Assembly: GCF_041146395.1 (NCBI RefSeq)
Contig: NC_090996.1
Location: forward strand, 32,388,738-32,452,737
Source: Eulemur rufifrons
Taxonomy: Eukaryota; Chordata; Mammalia; Primates; Lemuridae
Reading direction: 5' to 3'
DNA: 64,000 bases
This document shows positions 10,561 through 21,210 of this stretch, one piece after another; positions within the stretch are counted from its first letter, which is position 1; each line of letters opens with the position of its first letter. The position numbers and the translations under genes are program-made. Below the pieces are notes generated by a model that was given only the letters and a program-made list of their open reading frames with translations, did not search any database and was not told the origin of the DNA.

Positions 10561-11639
10561 GGCCACTGCATTTCTGTCACACATGCGCCCAGGCACGGAG
10601 AGGTCCGCTTCCGTCCGCTCCGCATGCGGCCTATTTTTAACTCGATGTGTCTCCATCAGAAGAGGCAGCCCGGGGATCACAGGCCCCCGTGCGGAAGACC
10701 CGGCTCCACGCCCCACTCACGCATGTAAACCTCCGTCTTCAAGCCTCCCCTGAGTCTGCATCCGGTCTAAGGAGCGGACTCCATCTGTCCTCACGTGGCG
10801 GGTGTTTTCCAACAATTAACTCGTCATCCCCCGACTACTGCCCCCCCTGCCCCTGTGTCCATTTAGAGAGAGAGAGACGCGTCCATACGTTCCCCCCAGC
10901 AAAGAGATCCCACGGCAACAGGGCGTCTTCCTGGCTCTGGTTTCCAAGTGGCCCTGTTTGCTCTCCGAGGAGCAACTGAGGACAGAAATTCCTCTCTGTA
11001 GTGGTAACAACACAGTAGCCACAGTAGCAGAATCAATTCTTCTCCTCTGATTTGTCCCCAAAGTCACCCTGAACTAGGTGATATGCCACTATGAGGTCGT
11101 GAGTCACTGGGGTCACACCCGTTTCACCTCACTGTGTTTTCTGAGTCCACAAATCCTTGGCCACCTGCCCTGGCCAACCCTCTCTCACTCTCTGGAGGAT
11201 TTGCTGCTACCAGGCAAAGGACCCCCGTCTACCCACACCCCGGCCAAAGCGCGAGGGCTAAAGCTCAAGGGCATGCTGGGGGCAGGAAGCCCAACACAAA
11301 GGCACAACCTCCCCCTGCCCCACCCCTGCCCCTCACCCATGTCCATCAAGTCCTGTCCACAGGATGTCCCGCCCCAGTTTGGTCTCTACTTCCTTTTGCC
11401 TTGTTAATGTCATATTATAATGTGCTCAGTTATGCAGGAGAGAGAGAATGGCCTACCAAGTCTCCTCGTGAAAGCACTCTTGGCTAATGCAAAATTAGGC
11501 AACATACGGTCGGACCTGCTATACCAGAGCATCACATGTGCCCGTGGCGGTCATCAGGGCCCCCGTCCTTAGGATATTTCCTACTTTTTCTGGAACAATC
11601 TGGCTTATTCCACAGTTTTCTGTAAGTACTTCTCCCTAG
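10561..11639. other. Unique DNA, nothing recognised
   Basis: GC-moderate DNA with scattered CpGs (10570-10800). Open frames of about 110 codons overlap in several frames without domain wording, as expected by chance. No repeat recognised. Confidence 0.45.
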
Positions 11640-11930
11640 TTACATATTAATATTTGTCTCCTCTCATGTTTAAGTAGGATATATACTTACATACTTATAC
11701 AGTTATATATATATAATAGATAAATATATACTTAATAGGAGAAATAGAACATGCAAATATATCTTTGGAGAAATACATATTCATTTTCTGAGGACAGATA
11801 TATATATATTTAGTATATGAAACAGAACAACCATATATAGCAACACTCTCCCACTTATTTTTTTAAAATTAATTTTAAAAAATCAAACATACCACATTAT
11901 ATTCTGGGAACTAGCACTTGTTGAATAAGC
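11640..11930. other. AT-rich low-complexity stretch
   Basis: Contains several short TA-alternating runs (near 11702-11715 and 11800-11812) in AT-rich sequence. No element identified. Confidence 0.5.
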
Positions 11931-11969
11931 AGCGGGGCCCAGCTTCGTGTTAGGAGTTATTCAGCTATT

Positions 11970-12321
11970 CAGATTTGCTCCTCAACTTACATCCCAATCA
12001 ACCCATAAGTTGAAAATATCTTAAGTCAAAAATGCGTTGTATACACCTAACCCCCCAAACATCACAGTTCAACCCAGCCTACCTTCAACATGCTCAGAAC
12101 ACATTAGCCTGCGGTTGAGCAAAATCATCTAACACAAAGCCTATTTTATCATAAAGTGGTGAATATCTCATCTAATTTGTTGAATACTGAAAGTGAAAAA
12201 CAGAATGGTGGTACGGGTACTTGAAGCTTGCTCTCTACTGAATGCATATTGCTTTTGCAACATCGTCAAGTTGAAAAATTCTATGTTGAACCACTGCACT
12301 GTCAGTCAGGACCATCTGCAT
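11970..12321. mobile_element. Tigger-type DNA transposon (mariner superfamily, nonautonomous)
   Basis: Terminal words cagatttgctcctcaactta and ggaccatctgca form the decayed inverted ends. Internal phrases gaaaatatcttaagtcaaaa, caaaatcatctaacacaaag and ctgaaagtgaaaaacagaat match the MER2/Tigger group. At about 350 bp it is an internally deleted, nonautonomous copy with no transposase. Confidence 0.85.
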
Positions 12322-12359
12322 GTATATGGTTTGATTTATTTCAGTCGTCCTGTCCACAC

Positions 12360-12510
12360 AGACCAATGGTGTTGCTGTTTCGAACCTCCCTTTTGCAGGT
12401 GAAGGATCTGAGGTTCACAGTGGCTCACCTCAGGTCTCCCATGTAGCAAGTAGCAGAGTTGGATCAGAATCCAGCCTGTGTGACCCAGACAGTGGTCTGT
12501 CCCTCCAGCC
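12360..12510 (-). repeat. MIR SINE
   Basis: Antisense MIR directly after the Tigger end: tgaaggatctgaggttcaca, aagtagcagagttggatcag, cagcctgtgtgaccc. Confidence 0.8.
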
Positions 12511-12940
12511 CACACCCACACTGATGCTGAAGGAATTTACATGGTGCCCATAAAGAGCAGACACCCAGGAGGAACCTCACGGCTCAGATCCCTGGATCAT
12601 GGTTTTTGACTCTGGCAACACTGAAGATTTTCCTTCTGCCTCCACAGGGTAAAACGAAGCAACTAGCACATTTTTTTAAAAAGTAAATAGAACATCCCTT
12701 TCCATAAGTCCCACCTGATATGCATATTTCACAGTGATAAGCACACAGGTGCATAATCTAGATCACAACACCCAGCGTTCAATTCCTGTTGCCCTAATGA
12801 TCATGTAATGGAGAGACCCTCTTCCTGGCAATGCCCCACTATATAAGGTCCACTAATTGCCGGGCCATTTCAAGTCTCCATGTCTTTGCCTACCCTGTGC
12901 CTGTGAAGCCCCACGTCCCCTGATGCACCTGGAAAATAAA
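12511..12940. other. Unique DNA, nothing recognised
   Basis: No repeat or exon recognised. Confidence 0.45.
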
Positions 12941-12944
12941 CCCT

Positions 12945-13112
12945 TTGATCCCTGAGAACAGAGCTCAACCATCTCCTTTTCAACAAAGCCTTCTTGGACT
13001 CTAAGATCTGTGAGGCATATAGTGGGGAGAAATCAACTCTGCTTGGAGGGCCGGCTGTATTGTAATGTGTTGTTTGAACTCTTTGAGGGCAAAAAACAGT
13101 CTTATTTATAAT
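12945..13112 (+). repeat. L2 LINE 3' region (left part, split by MIR)
   Basis: Sense L2 wording: ttcaacaaagccttcttgga and gaactctttgagggc. The L2 end continues after the intervening MIR at 13330. Confidence 0.6.
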
Positions 13113-13325
13113 ATGACTAAAGATAATAATAATCATAGTGACACCCAGGTGCCCACCACTTCACACACCATTTCCACGACGTCTCACAACCCTATCAGTC
13201 ATGATTATCCTGGTTTTTCAGAGGAGGAAACGGAAATTCAGAGAGGTTAAGGAGCATGCCCAAAGTCACACAGCTATTAAGTCCTGGAACCAGTATTCAA
13301 ACCCAGACTGTCTACTTAATATATT
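13113..13325 (-). repeat. MIR SINE inserted in L2
   Basis: Antisense MIR: cccatttca-like start, ggaggaaacggaaattcaga, gcccaaagtcacacagctat, attcaaacccagactgtcta. It separates the two parts of an L2 3' end, so it is the younger of the two. Confidence 0.9.
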
Positions 13326-13329
13326 CCCA

Positions 13330-13382
13330 GGGCCTCATGCACAGCAGGTACACAGTAAGTGCTGTTTGAAAGAACAAATGGT
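13330..13382 (+). repeat. L2 LINE 3' terminus (right part)
   Basis: Sense L2 terminus: cagcaggtacacagtaagtg and gctgtttgaaagaac. Confidence 0.65.
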
Positions 13383-13529
13383 GCATATTTACTGAACGCC
13401 TCCCCTCCCGTGTCCCATCCCACCAACCTCAGGCAGATGGAGTGGGGACATCCTTCCAGAGCTCGTGCTGCCTTACCAAGGCCTCATGACTTACCCAGAA
13501 GTCAATATTTCATTATGAGCCCATCGCAC

Positions 13530-13760
13530 AGGTCAGGGTAATAATTAATGACTATCTGCTGGTGTTACCGCTTATCGTATTTTAGCTTAATTCCAATAAA
13601 ATCTAAATGGTCTATTAATTTTCCTAATAAATTTAGATATGGCCTCTGACCGCAATCTGGCTTTGATTAGCTAACAAAATATTTGAAGATGGGCCAAGCC
13701 GGCTCTTTCAAATATTTCAAGCAAATACCACTTAACTGGATTTAGGATTTTCTGCAACAG
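13530..13760. promoter_or_regulatory. Candidate conserved noncoding block
   Basis: AT-rich, repeat-free sequence with words such as taataattaatgactatctg, gtattttagcttaattcc and gctttgattagctaac. Two near-identical tttcaaatatttcaagc-like motifs lie at 13680-13730. Among the clearest conserved-looking stretches here. No alignment was possible. Confidence 0.45.
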
Positions 13761-14140
13761 CTTACGGCTGGGCCCAGCAGTGGATAGGGAAGGGGCAGCT
13801 TCATAATTGGTCCCCGACTACCCAGGGTCGAGCCACCCTGGGGAGCCATCTATAGAAAGGTCTGGAAGCCACATACGACCAAGACAACAGGGAAACACAT
13901 CCTCGGTTACAAAAGGGGCAGAAAAGTGAGCAGCAGGGAGTCATGCTCAGCAGCACTCACCAGAGGGTCCCAAGAAGCAGGTGTAGACGGACACCCATGC
14001 TGAGACTGCCTGCCCCAAGGACGTCTCAAAGTCTACACTATATATGCAAACCCAACCTATGACGTTGACCTGCAGAGACCCAAAGGCAATGAGGGGAGAC
14101 GGGAAATTAGACTGTTCTTCCACGGGCTTCCTGCATGACT
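13761..14140. other. Unique DNA, nothing recognised
   Basis: No repeat or exon recognised. Confidence 0.45.
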
Positions 14141-14144
14141 GCTT

Positions 14145-14475
14145 CTTTTGATCCTCCAGGTCTCAGTGTAAATGTCACCGCTGTAGCATCCGCCCTGACC
14201 TCCCTACACAAAGATGACCCCACTGTCTCCATCAACCAGTCTTTATCACAAAACCCCATTTGATTTTCTTTACAGCCCATATTAGACCCTAATCATTTGT
14301 AGTTATTTTGTGCATTAATAATTGTCTTTTGTCCCCCCTCACAGGAATATAAACTCTAGAGGGGAAGAGACCTTGCACAGTGCTTGGCACATAATAGATG
14401 CTCAATAAATATTGCCAGATAAGTAAATAATTGATAAATAATCAATGATGAATTGATGAATGATGAGAGGGCTCT
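14145..14475 (+). repeat. L2 LINE 3' end
   Basis: Sense L2: aggtctcagtgtaaatgtca, cccatttgattttctttaca, tataaactctagagggg, cacagtgcttggcacataat, gatgctcaataaatattgcc, then a decayed TGAATGA tail. Confidence 0.95.
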
Positions 14476-14529
14476 ACAGAGGTTCACCAGGAAACAAAAG
14501 GGAAAAAATAACAGACAGAGAGAGAACAC

Positions 14530-14795
14530 TAGGTCTGGAATCAAATAGAGCTGCGTTTGAATCACAGCACTGCCTCCTACTAGCTATGTGACCACGGGAA
14601 AATCACACAACCTCTCTGTCCCTCAGATTCTTCATCTGTAAAATGGGGTTAATATCAGTGCCTCCTGCAAAGGGTAAGAGTAACAATAAGCATTGGCAAG
14701 TAAACCACTCGGTACCAGAGCTGGACCATGATCAGTGCTTGTGAAAGTTCAGATGCCATTGTTGTCACCATCACCATCATCATCATCGACAGAGA
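14530..14795 (+). repeat. MIR SINE
   Basis: Sense MIR of nearly full length: gcgtttgaatcacagcactg, ctagctatgtgacca, cttcatctgtaaaatggggt. Ends in an ATC triplet run (14772-14790). Confidence 0.95.
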
Positions 14796-15550
14796 GTAGA
14801 GACACCACCTGACACAGCTCTGCCTCCCTCCTGGGATCTACCTCATTCCATCACATCTTTGAGACCTAGTCTATGGTGCAACCATCCCTTCCCCCCCTGT
14901 CTCTTACACCCTATGATACTTTTGAGGCAATTGCACATGCCGGGCACTCGATCACTGATTTGGTCCTGATGCGGAGTTATGGATCCAATCTTGACCCCCT
15001 GTTCTTGGTCTCGGCTTGGCAAAGGCAGCCACTGAGGCATGACACGTCTGCATTTCCCACGACCCAGATTTCCCTCCATGTGGGATGCATCCACTCCCCT
15101 CCAGATCCAAATGTCTGCATTTCAGAACCCAGCCCCAGATGCAGGCAGACCCCTTGATGTCAGGGTTCACTGTTCCTGACTCCAGTCTTGAGCAGCTAAT
15201 GACCTTCTATCATAGCTCACCAAAATCCAACCACACCTTCACAAAGACACAGAACTCCTCCCTTCCCCCGACGCTCGGGTTGAACCGCAGCACCCTTCTA
15301 TGACCATTGCTCAGCCCAACGCACACATGGAAACTCAACTGCAGCACCAAAGTCTTTGGAAAGGGGGATTATTGATGCAAGTGGTGAGTGTTGTCAGACC
15401 TGTCACTAGTAAACAAAAGGACCCACTCATTAGAGGATGCAAGAGCGACTGTGAGGCTCCAATAGCCGTGGAAGGCAGTGAAAGGAAGAAATGCTTTTCC
15501 ACTGGACATCAGCAGAAGAGAAGAATGGAACCGTCTATCTTTTGGGCCTA
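14796..15550. other. Unique DNA, nothing recognised
   Basis: No gene or firm repeat. Short open frames on both strands show no domain. Confidence 0.45.
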
Positions 15551-15554
15551 AAGT

Positions 15555-15735
15555 CAGATGTACAGAGAGCAGTATGGGCTTGTGTAATGGGAGAAACCGA
15601 TCTATCTAGCAGACCAGAGACGTCTTAAGAGACATGGTATTTGAGCTAAGACTTGCAAGAGAAATGGCCAGGGAACTGGAAGGAAAAAAAATCATCCCAG
15701 GACAAAGGAACAGCCTGCTAAAGGTGACAAGGTAG
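15555..15735 (-). repeat. L2 LINE fragment
   Basis: Antisense L2: tatttgagctaagacttgca, gaaatggccagggaactg and ggaacagcctgctaaagg, matching the reversed L2 region upstream of its 3' end. Confidence 0.7.
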
Positions 15736-15854
15736 AACAGAGCCTGGTTCTCAATAACAACCAAGATGCTCAATGTCACTGGACACAGTAAGTGAGGAGA
15801 GAGGGCAATGAAGCTGACACAGAATCCTTTCTTGCTACTTATGGGTTAAGTCTT

Positions 15855-16005
15855 CTCTTCGGTGTTTCACATCCATGGCTGCTTAATGAAGAAGGTGTCA
15901 CTGTTCCCATTCTCCAGATGAGAAACTGAGGTTGAAATAATTTAAGGAGCTTAACCAAAGTCATAAATCTAGAGAGAGGTAGAGTTGGAGTCTGAACAAA
16001 GGTGT
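15855..16005 (-). repeat. MIR SINE
   Basis: Antisense MIR: cattctccagatgagaaact, aggagcttaaccaaagtca, gtagagttggagtctgaac. Confidence 0.85.
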
Positions 16006-16199
16006 ATTGGTTTGAATGTGAGTCCCCTTCTCATTCCAAGAACCAGATTGATGAGAACAGGCACGTGCCTGGAGGAACGCATGGACGGTGTGTCGACTGG
16101 GGTCCCATGGGATGGGGTGGGCTTCGTCTTGCTGAACGTTGCCATAATAGAATTGCAGTCTCTTGGCTGCTAATACAGAAGAGATGCCACTAGCCTCTG

Positions 16200-16325
16200 C
16201 CTAGATTTAATATTGGTTTAGCAGTCAGGAGTTAATTAAATGTTAATGTTCAGTCACTTGAAATTAAACATTAGGAATCTCAGCTTTATTTGTAAGTTTC
16301 TTAAGCCATCATTAAGGTGTTCTGC
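16200..16325. promoter_or_regulatory. Candidate conserved noncoding block
   Basis: AT-rich, repeat-free (ggagttaattaaatgttaat, gaaattaaacattaggaatc). Contains several ATTA/TAAT cores. Inference only. Confidence 0.3.
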
Positions 16326-16471
16326 TTGGCTCCCCTCCCGCTGGGCTGCCGGCTCCTCCGGCTGCATCCCCCATCCACGGGCAAACTCATTTTTCTCACC
16401 ACATGCCTTGACACACAACATCTGACCTGCCCGACAGCCATGCTCTTCTGCTGAGCGAATCTGAAAGTCTG

Positions 16472-16472
<1 letters not shown>

Positions 16473-16506
<34 letters not shown>
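16473..16506. repeat. (AC)17 microsatellite
   Basis: Perfect AC dinucleotide run, likely polymorphic. Its complement yields spurious Val-Cys reading frames. Confidence 0.95.
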
Positions 16507-16510
<4 letters not shown>

Positions 16511-16629
16511 ACATCGAATTTCACACGAGGTGAGTCCACCTCTGGTACCACGGATATTTTGGTGTTTGCAATGCTTTGTAGACAATGCAGCACTTTCAGG
16601 TACATAATTGAATTTGACCTCATAGTGAG

Positions 16630-16768
16630 ATGATGGCAATAAAGATAATGATGATGGAAAAGGAGGAAAAATGAATAATGGAAAAGGAAAAGAAGGAGGT
16701 GAAGGCTGAGATGGAAGGGAAGGTGAAGGAGGAGGAGGGAGAGAAACAAAAAAAAAAAAGAGGAAAGA
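16630..16768. repeat. Purine-rich low-complexity tract
   Basis: GGA/GAA-rich strand with few pyrimidines, ending in an A run at 16749-16759. No element identity. Confidence 0.8.
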
Positions 16769-16769
16769 C

Positions 16770-16975
16770 AACAATTCCTTAAGTGTTTTCTGTGCATTTT
16801 TATGTGATGCTCAGTATAACCTCATGAGTTAAAGATTGTTACCGTGCTCCCACCACGGATAAAGAAACTAAAGCCCTGAGACATTAAATCATTTGCCCCC
16901 TAGACTGCATACATGCTGAGATTGGATGTCAAGGTTGAGACTTCAAATGCTCATTCCCTTAACCATAAATGACCA
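16770..16975 (-). repeat. MIR SINE
   Basis: Antisense MIR, diverged: cagtataacctcatgagtta, ataaagaaactaaagccctg, caaatgctcattcccttaac. Confidence 0.75.
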
Positions 16976-16984
16976 CATACATGA

Positions 16985-17165
16985 GACAAAGTGAAAGTGA
17001 AGTTCAGAGAAGTTTAAGAGATTTGGTCAAGCCTGCACAGTTTTATGGTTTTACTCATCAACTCCCCAATAATGAAGAAATGAAGCTCAGAGAGGTTAAA
17101 TGGCTAAGACTGCATAGGCTGATAGTGTGAGGATCAGGGCCCAAATCCTGGATTTTCATCTCCTG
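16985..17165 (-). repeat. MIR SINE fragments (one or two)
   Basis: Two successive antisense MIR segments (gaagttcagagaagtttaag at about 17000 and gaagctcagagaggttaaat at about 17082). They may be two insertions or a local duplication within one. Confidence 0.7.
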
Positions 17166-17186
17166 GGAAGTTTGAAGTGCATGCAC

Positions 17187-17222
17187 ACAAACACACACAC
17201 TCGCACACACGTGTGCACACAG
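17187..17222. repeat. Imperfect CA-rich tract
   Basis: CA-rich run broken by TCG and GTG. Confidence 0.8.
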
Positions 17223-17868
17223 ACCCAGGCTCCCTCCAAAGCTGGAAACCCTTCCAGGGAGGTGGCCGGTCTGTCCCCCTCTCCCTGGCAATTGCTGGGA
17301 TCCTGGCTGCATCCTGAACGCTGCTCTTGAGCAGTAGGGAAGATGGGAGGGTGGAGGGAGGGAGCTGTTGGCAGGGGAAGGAGGGACACTTGCTTCTTCT
17401 AGAAAGGTCACTGCTCTTGTGCCTACACTGCAGGACCCTGGACAGTGCCATAGCAGCTTCCAGGCCCTCTTACTGGCAGGAAGCCTGTGCCCCAGCACCT
17501 ACGCCAACCTGCTGAATTGGAAATCAGGGCAAATCCGCACCGAGGGAGATGTCTAATCAAGGCTCAGGTTTGCATTTCCTTCTCGATGGCATGTTGACAA
17601 AACAAGAAAAGACAGAAACAAACACGGTTAAGCTGACTTTCGGAGGCCAGCCAGTGGAGCAGCGGAAGCAGACAGGGCTGCGTGTGGCGGGCAGAAGGAG
17701 CCGTTCGACACAGCAGGGCCGGGTTTCCGGCCCTTCTAAGCATTTCTCAGAGGCCGAAGGGCAGATTTAGAGAAAACTGAGATCAGCCAGAAAAAGAGGG
17801 GGTCCCGGGGAGTACGTGACTCCCCTACAGACACCTGAACACAGCCTGAGGTTTCAAAAATGGGAAAT
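17223..17868. other. Unique DNA, nothing recognised
   Basis: No repeat or exon recognised. Open frames reach 146 codons (antisense) but run through the CA tract and MIR remnants. Confidence 0.45.
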
Positions 17869-17870
17869 AG

Positions 17871-18281
17871 GTTTGACCCTCAAACAACATGGGTTTGAAC
17901 TCCATGGGCCCACTTGTACGGGGACTTTCTTCTGTCTCTGCCGCCCCTGGGATGGCAAGACCAGCTCCTCCTCTTCCTCAGCCTCCTCACTGTGAAGATG
18001 ACAAGGATAAAGATCTTTATGATGATCTTCTTCTACATAATGAGTAATAAATATATTTTCTCATCCTTAGGACTTTCTCAATAACATTTTCTTTCCTCTA
18101 GCCTACTTTAAGGATACAGTATATAATCCATGCACAAAATTTGTGTTAATCGGCTGTTTATGTTATCGGCAAGGCTTCTGGTCAACAGTAGTTAAGTTTG
18201 GGGGAGTCAAAAGTTACATGTGTATTTTCAACTGTGCAAGACATCAGCATCCCAGCCCCTGTGCTGTCCAAGTGTCAGCTG
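17871..18281 (+). mobile_element. Tigger-type DNA transposon
   Basis: Left end gtttgaccctcaaacaacat and right end gctgtccaagtgtcagct form decayed inverted repeats. Internal phrases gtttgaactccatgggccca, gataaagatctttatgatga and ttaatcggctgtttatgtta identify a Tigger-group element. No transposase; about 410 bp, internally deleted. Confidence 0.9.
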
Positions 18282-18359
18282 CATAAGCAGGTGTCGTGCT
18301 GTCTCTCCAGGACATCCAAAAGGACGCAGGCAGGGATCACAGAGGGCTGGAACGGGAAT

Positions 18360-18600
18360 AATACCAGTACTGACCATTTACAGAGAAGCCATTCTGTGCT
18401 AGGAATATACACATGCCGTTTCTTCAAAAATAGTCTTGTCCCAGGATCTGTTTCACAGACCCTGAGACTGGGGTCCTGGAATTTCCAATCACTTGTCCAG
18501 GATAACCAGCTCTAAGGGAAACAGGAATCAACGCCTCCAACCTGCTTGCTTTACAGACAAAGAGACGGGCTCTGGGGTGGGCAGAGCCTCGTCAAGGTCA
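18360..18600 (-). repeat. Possible diverged MIR
   Basis: Resembles a reversed MIR (tgaccatttacagagaagcc, attctgtgctaggaatatac). The middle is too diverged to be sure. Confidence 0.4.
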
Positions 18601-18874
18601 TCCTCAAAGTCCCTGGCATACTGGGGACCTCCACGCCCCAGAGGCAGCCCCATGAAATCCAGATGGTGGGCTCAGCCATCTTGCTGGTTGCTTTCAAAAT
18701 AGTCATTTGAGTGACAGCCACAATTGTCATTTTCTCTCTTTATTTCCAGAGAGCAAAGTCCCCTTCAATGGAAATCAAGCAAAGGATATTTAAGTCAAAC
18801 ACGTTCTGGGTTTGTTGGATTGCTTACTTTTGAATACATGATGTCAAACCTCTGGGTTTTGTGTTTTTTGTGGG

Positions 18875-18893
18875 TTTTTTTTTTTTTTTTTTT
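18875..18893. repeat. (T)19 homopolymer
   Basis: T run not followed by an antisense Alu or L1. Confidence 0.9.
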
Positions 18894-18914
18894 GCTACTT
18901 TTTTCTACTCCCAG

Positions 18915-19003
18915 ACTGTAGTCTGGGGTCAGACAGACCTGAATTTTGATCCAGCCCTAATGCTGACTGGTAACTTCTGCAGGTCTCCTTGTTCCTGGAA
19001 ACC
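18915..19003 (+). repeat. MIR SINE, 5' part (split)
   Basis: Sense MIR: ggggtcagacagacctgaat, tttgatccagccctaatgct. Interrupted by a reversed L2 piece; resumes near 19126. Confidence 0.75.
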
Positions 19004-19004
19004 A

Positions 19005-19125
19005 GAGAGCCACCCATTCACCCACCAATGTCTGGGTGCTGACAACATGCCAGGCACTGTCCGAGGCACTGAATGCGGAGACGTGAATCAGACAGACCGA
19101 CACGGAGCCCCCGTGGCTAACATCT
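19005..19125 (-). repeat. L2 LINE 3' end inserted in MIR
   Basis: Antisense L2: cattcacccaccaatgtctg, acaacatgccaggcactgtc, gaggcactgaatgcggagac. Confidence 0.7.
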
Positions 19126-19290
19126 CCGTGGGGATAATATCAGTACCCAGATCTAGGATTGCTGTGAGAACTAAAATCCACACATGACTTTTGACTCCCC
19201 CAAAACTTAAGGCACGTAAGGGCCTTATAACGGCATCTCATGGTGAGTTGTTACTCAACAAATAATGCCTGTTAAAATAATATCATTATC
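19126..19290 (+). repeat. MIR SINE, 3' part (split)
   Basis: ggggataatatcagtaccca, gattgctgtgagaactaaaa and a decayed end match the 3' half of MIR, in phase with 18915-19003. Confidence 0.7.
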
Positions 19291-19304
19291 TCCATGGAAT
19301 GAAT

Positions 19305-19402
19305 ACACACACACATATACACACACACACACCCCTATATATATATATACACACACACACCTATATATGTATATAGGTGTGTGTGCATATATATATATAA
19401 TT
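19305..19402. repeat. Compound CA/TA microsatellite with palindrome
   Basis: Alternating CA and TA runs, then the mirror TG and TA runs. Positions 19338-19399 form a near-perfect 62-bp inverted repeat centred on 19368-19369, with 30-nt arms and two mismatched pairs. The inner 16 pairs of each arm are perfect. It could extrude as a cruciform. Confidence 0.9.
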
Positions 19403-19715
19403 ATTAAGAGTATCATATTGATCATTTTTTATCAGCTACACCTATGTTTTCTTAGAGCAATAATAGAAAATAAAATAGTTGGATAGATTTTGATGAATAT
19501 TTACTTAAATATGTAACATTTGATGATCCAGCTGACTCATATGTGAGAAATTTTTTAAAAAGACCCACCATCCGGATCTCCACAAGCATCACAGGGTCCC
19601 AAGAGCAGTGACAGCAGCTTTGGAACCGTCCCCTGCTGCCAGCAGAGGACGAGAGTGACACAGGGCACACACCTGGCCCCAGACATTCCACCCTCCCGTG
19701 TCCGTGTCCCCACGG
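19403..19715. other. Nothing recognised
   Basis: AT-rich to 19560, then GC-richer. No element identified. Confidence 0.4.
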
Positions 19716-19719
19716 CAGC

Positions 19720-19835
19720 CCCCGTGGGCAGGTGCTGCTGTCCCCACCTTATCCAGGAGGGAGACGAGGCTCACGGAGGGTAAGAAACGTTTCCCCCCCA
19801 GGACCAGACCCCAAAGCCCGACAGCATCAGGGGTA
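19720..19835 (-). repeat. Diverged MIR SINE
   Basis: gtccccaccttatccaggag, gacgaggctcacggagggta: GC-drifted reverse MIR core. Confidence 0.6.
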
Positions 19836-20515
19836 TCGCTCATCTCACCGCATGCGCCATCTTTCTGAGCACTATGCGACATTTTGTGGTTTTTCCATCA
19901 TAGTTTTTATTTTTTGAAGACTGAACTCGCCACACCTGGAGGGGAAGGAGACACAAATAAAGCTGTCCCCATAGCCCTGTCCTTTTCCGTACAGTCTCTG
20001 TGCCTTTGACATTGGAAAATGGAAGGGTTTCTTGCTCTTGGGAGCCTTTCCCACGCACCGGCATTCGGCATCCTCCCTGGTCCCACAGTGGGCTCCACTT
20101 CCCGGCTCCCTGGCTGCGAGGCGTGGGCGTGGGACTGAGTCACAGTGGATGGAACATGCGTGGCAGAAGGGCTGTGGGCCAGTCCCAGCCTGGCCTGTCC
20201 AAGTTCTCCATGCGAGACCCTCACTCTCCTTTCTCTCGGAGGTCAGACATGGAAGGTGGAAAGGAACCGGAGTGGTAGCAGCCTGGAATCCTGAACCGCC
20301 ACCAGGGCCGAGCACTCGCTCCATGCCCGTATGTCACACAGAGGAGAAACAAATTCTTTCATTAAGCCCCTGGGACGTGGAGCTGCACCTGTGACAGCAG
20401 CCGGCACTGCCTTGGCCAGCACGGCCCATCCACCTGCAGGCTCCTCTCCGTAACGTAAGAACCACGTCTCCTTCAAGTCTCACCTGGGTTCGTGCAGCGT
20501 ATATGCAGGAAGCCT
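19836..20515. other. Unique DNA, nothing recognised
   Basis: GC-rich unique DNA. Overlapping open frames of 105-150 codons on both strands without domain wording; treated as chance. Confidence 0.45.
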
Positions 20516-20519
20516 GGCC

Positions 20520-20715
20520 TTGCGGTTAGGGGGACGTATTCTGGGCTCAGATTTGGATCTGAGTCCTGGTTCTGACATGTGTGAGCTCGCGAACTTCGGG
20601 CAGATCATTTCACATATTTGAGCTTCCATTTTCTCATTGGAAGACGTGGGCTACTGACTGCACAGACGACACACGGTCACGAGTCATAAACAAGCTATGC
20701 CTGGGGAAAATGTTT
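20520..20715 (+). repeat. MIR SINE
   Basis: Sense MIR: ctgggctcagatttggatct, gagtcctggttctgacatgt, gagcttccattttctcattg. Confidence 0.85.
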
Positions 20716-20859
20716 TGCCTAAGAGAACATATATTAATAATAAGCTCTCGGGAGCTGGCAAAATATTACCGCTGGTACTACCAGTACTGCTAATGATGAT
20801 GATGATAATTAAACTGATGCTATTAAATGCCCAACAGTAAAAGCTTAAACTTGACCCTG

Positions 20860-20940
20860 AATACACACACACATGGGTGCTCACATACACCCTCATACAC
20901 ATACACACACGCACACACTCATATGTAAATACACAAATAC
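20860..20940. repeat. Imperfect CA/ATAC repeat
   Basis: CA-rich sequence with frequent substitutions (cacatacaccctcatacaca). An old microsatellite. Confidence 0.85.
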
Positions 20941-21079
20941 GCAGGCTTGGGAACCTCCCAACGTGGCTTCTTCTGAGCAAAAGTGACGATGGCTCTGTCC
21001 GCTTCCCACAAGCATTTATTGTCACCATTCATAGCCTCTCCTTCTCTACCCACCCCCTTTCTTGGTGCTGCTGGCTCCC

Positions 21080-21210
21080 TGGGTTCTGAGAAATTATAAT
21101 TAATTCATGCTTTGGACTCTCAGGATTATAAGGCATTATAGGATGGCAGAGCTAAGACAAATGCTTTAATTCACCAGCTGCCATGTATTTAATTAGAGAT
21201 TGCGAGGAGT
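21080..21210. promoter_or_regulatory. Candidate conserved noncoding block
   Basis: Repeat-free AT-rich block with attataattaattcatgc and atgtatttaattagagattg. Several homeodomain-type cores. Inference. Confidence 0.4.

Noticed and set aside
14530..14795. tRNA gene-like signal
   Set aside because: MIRs derive from tRNA and keep box-like words; this one is a decayed SINE with no tRNA fold.
16254..16797. Frames with runs of alternating Val-Cys
   Set aside because: Translation artefact of the (AC)n microsatellite and the purine tract.
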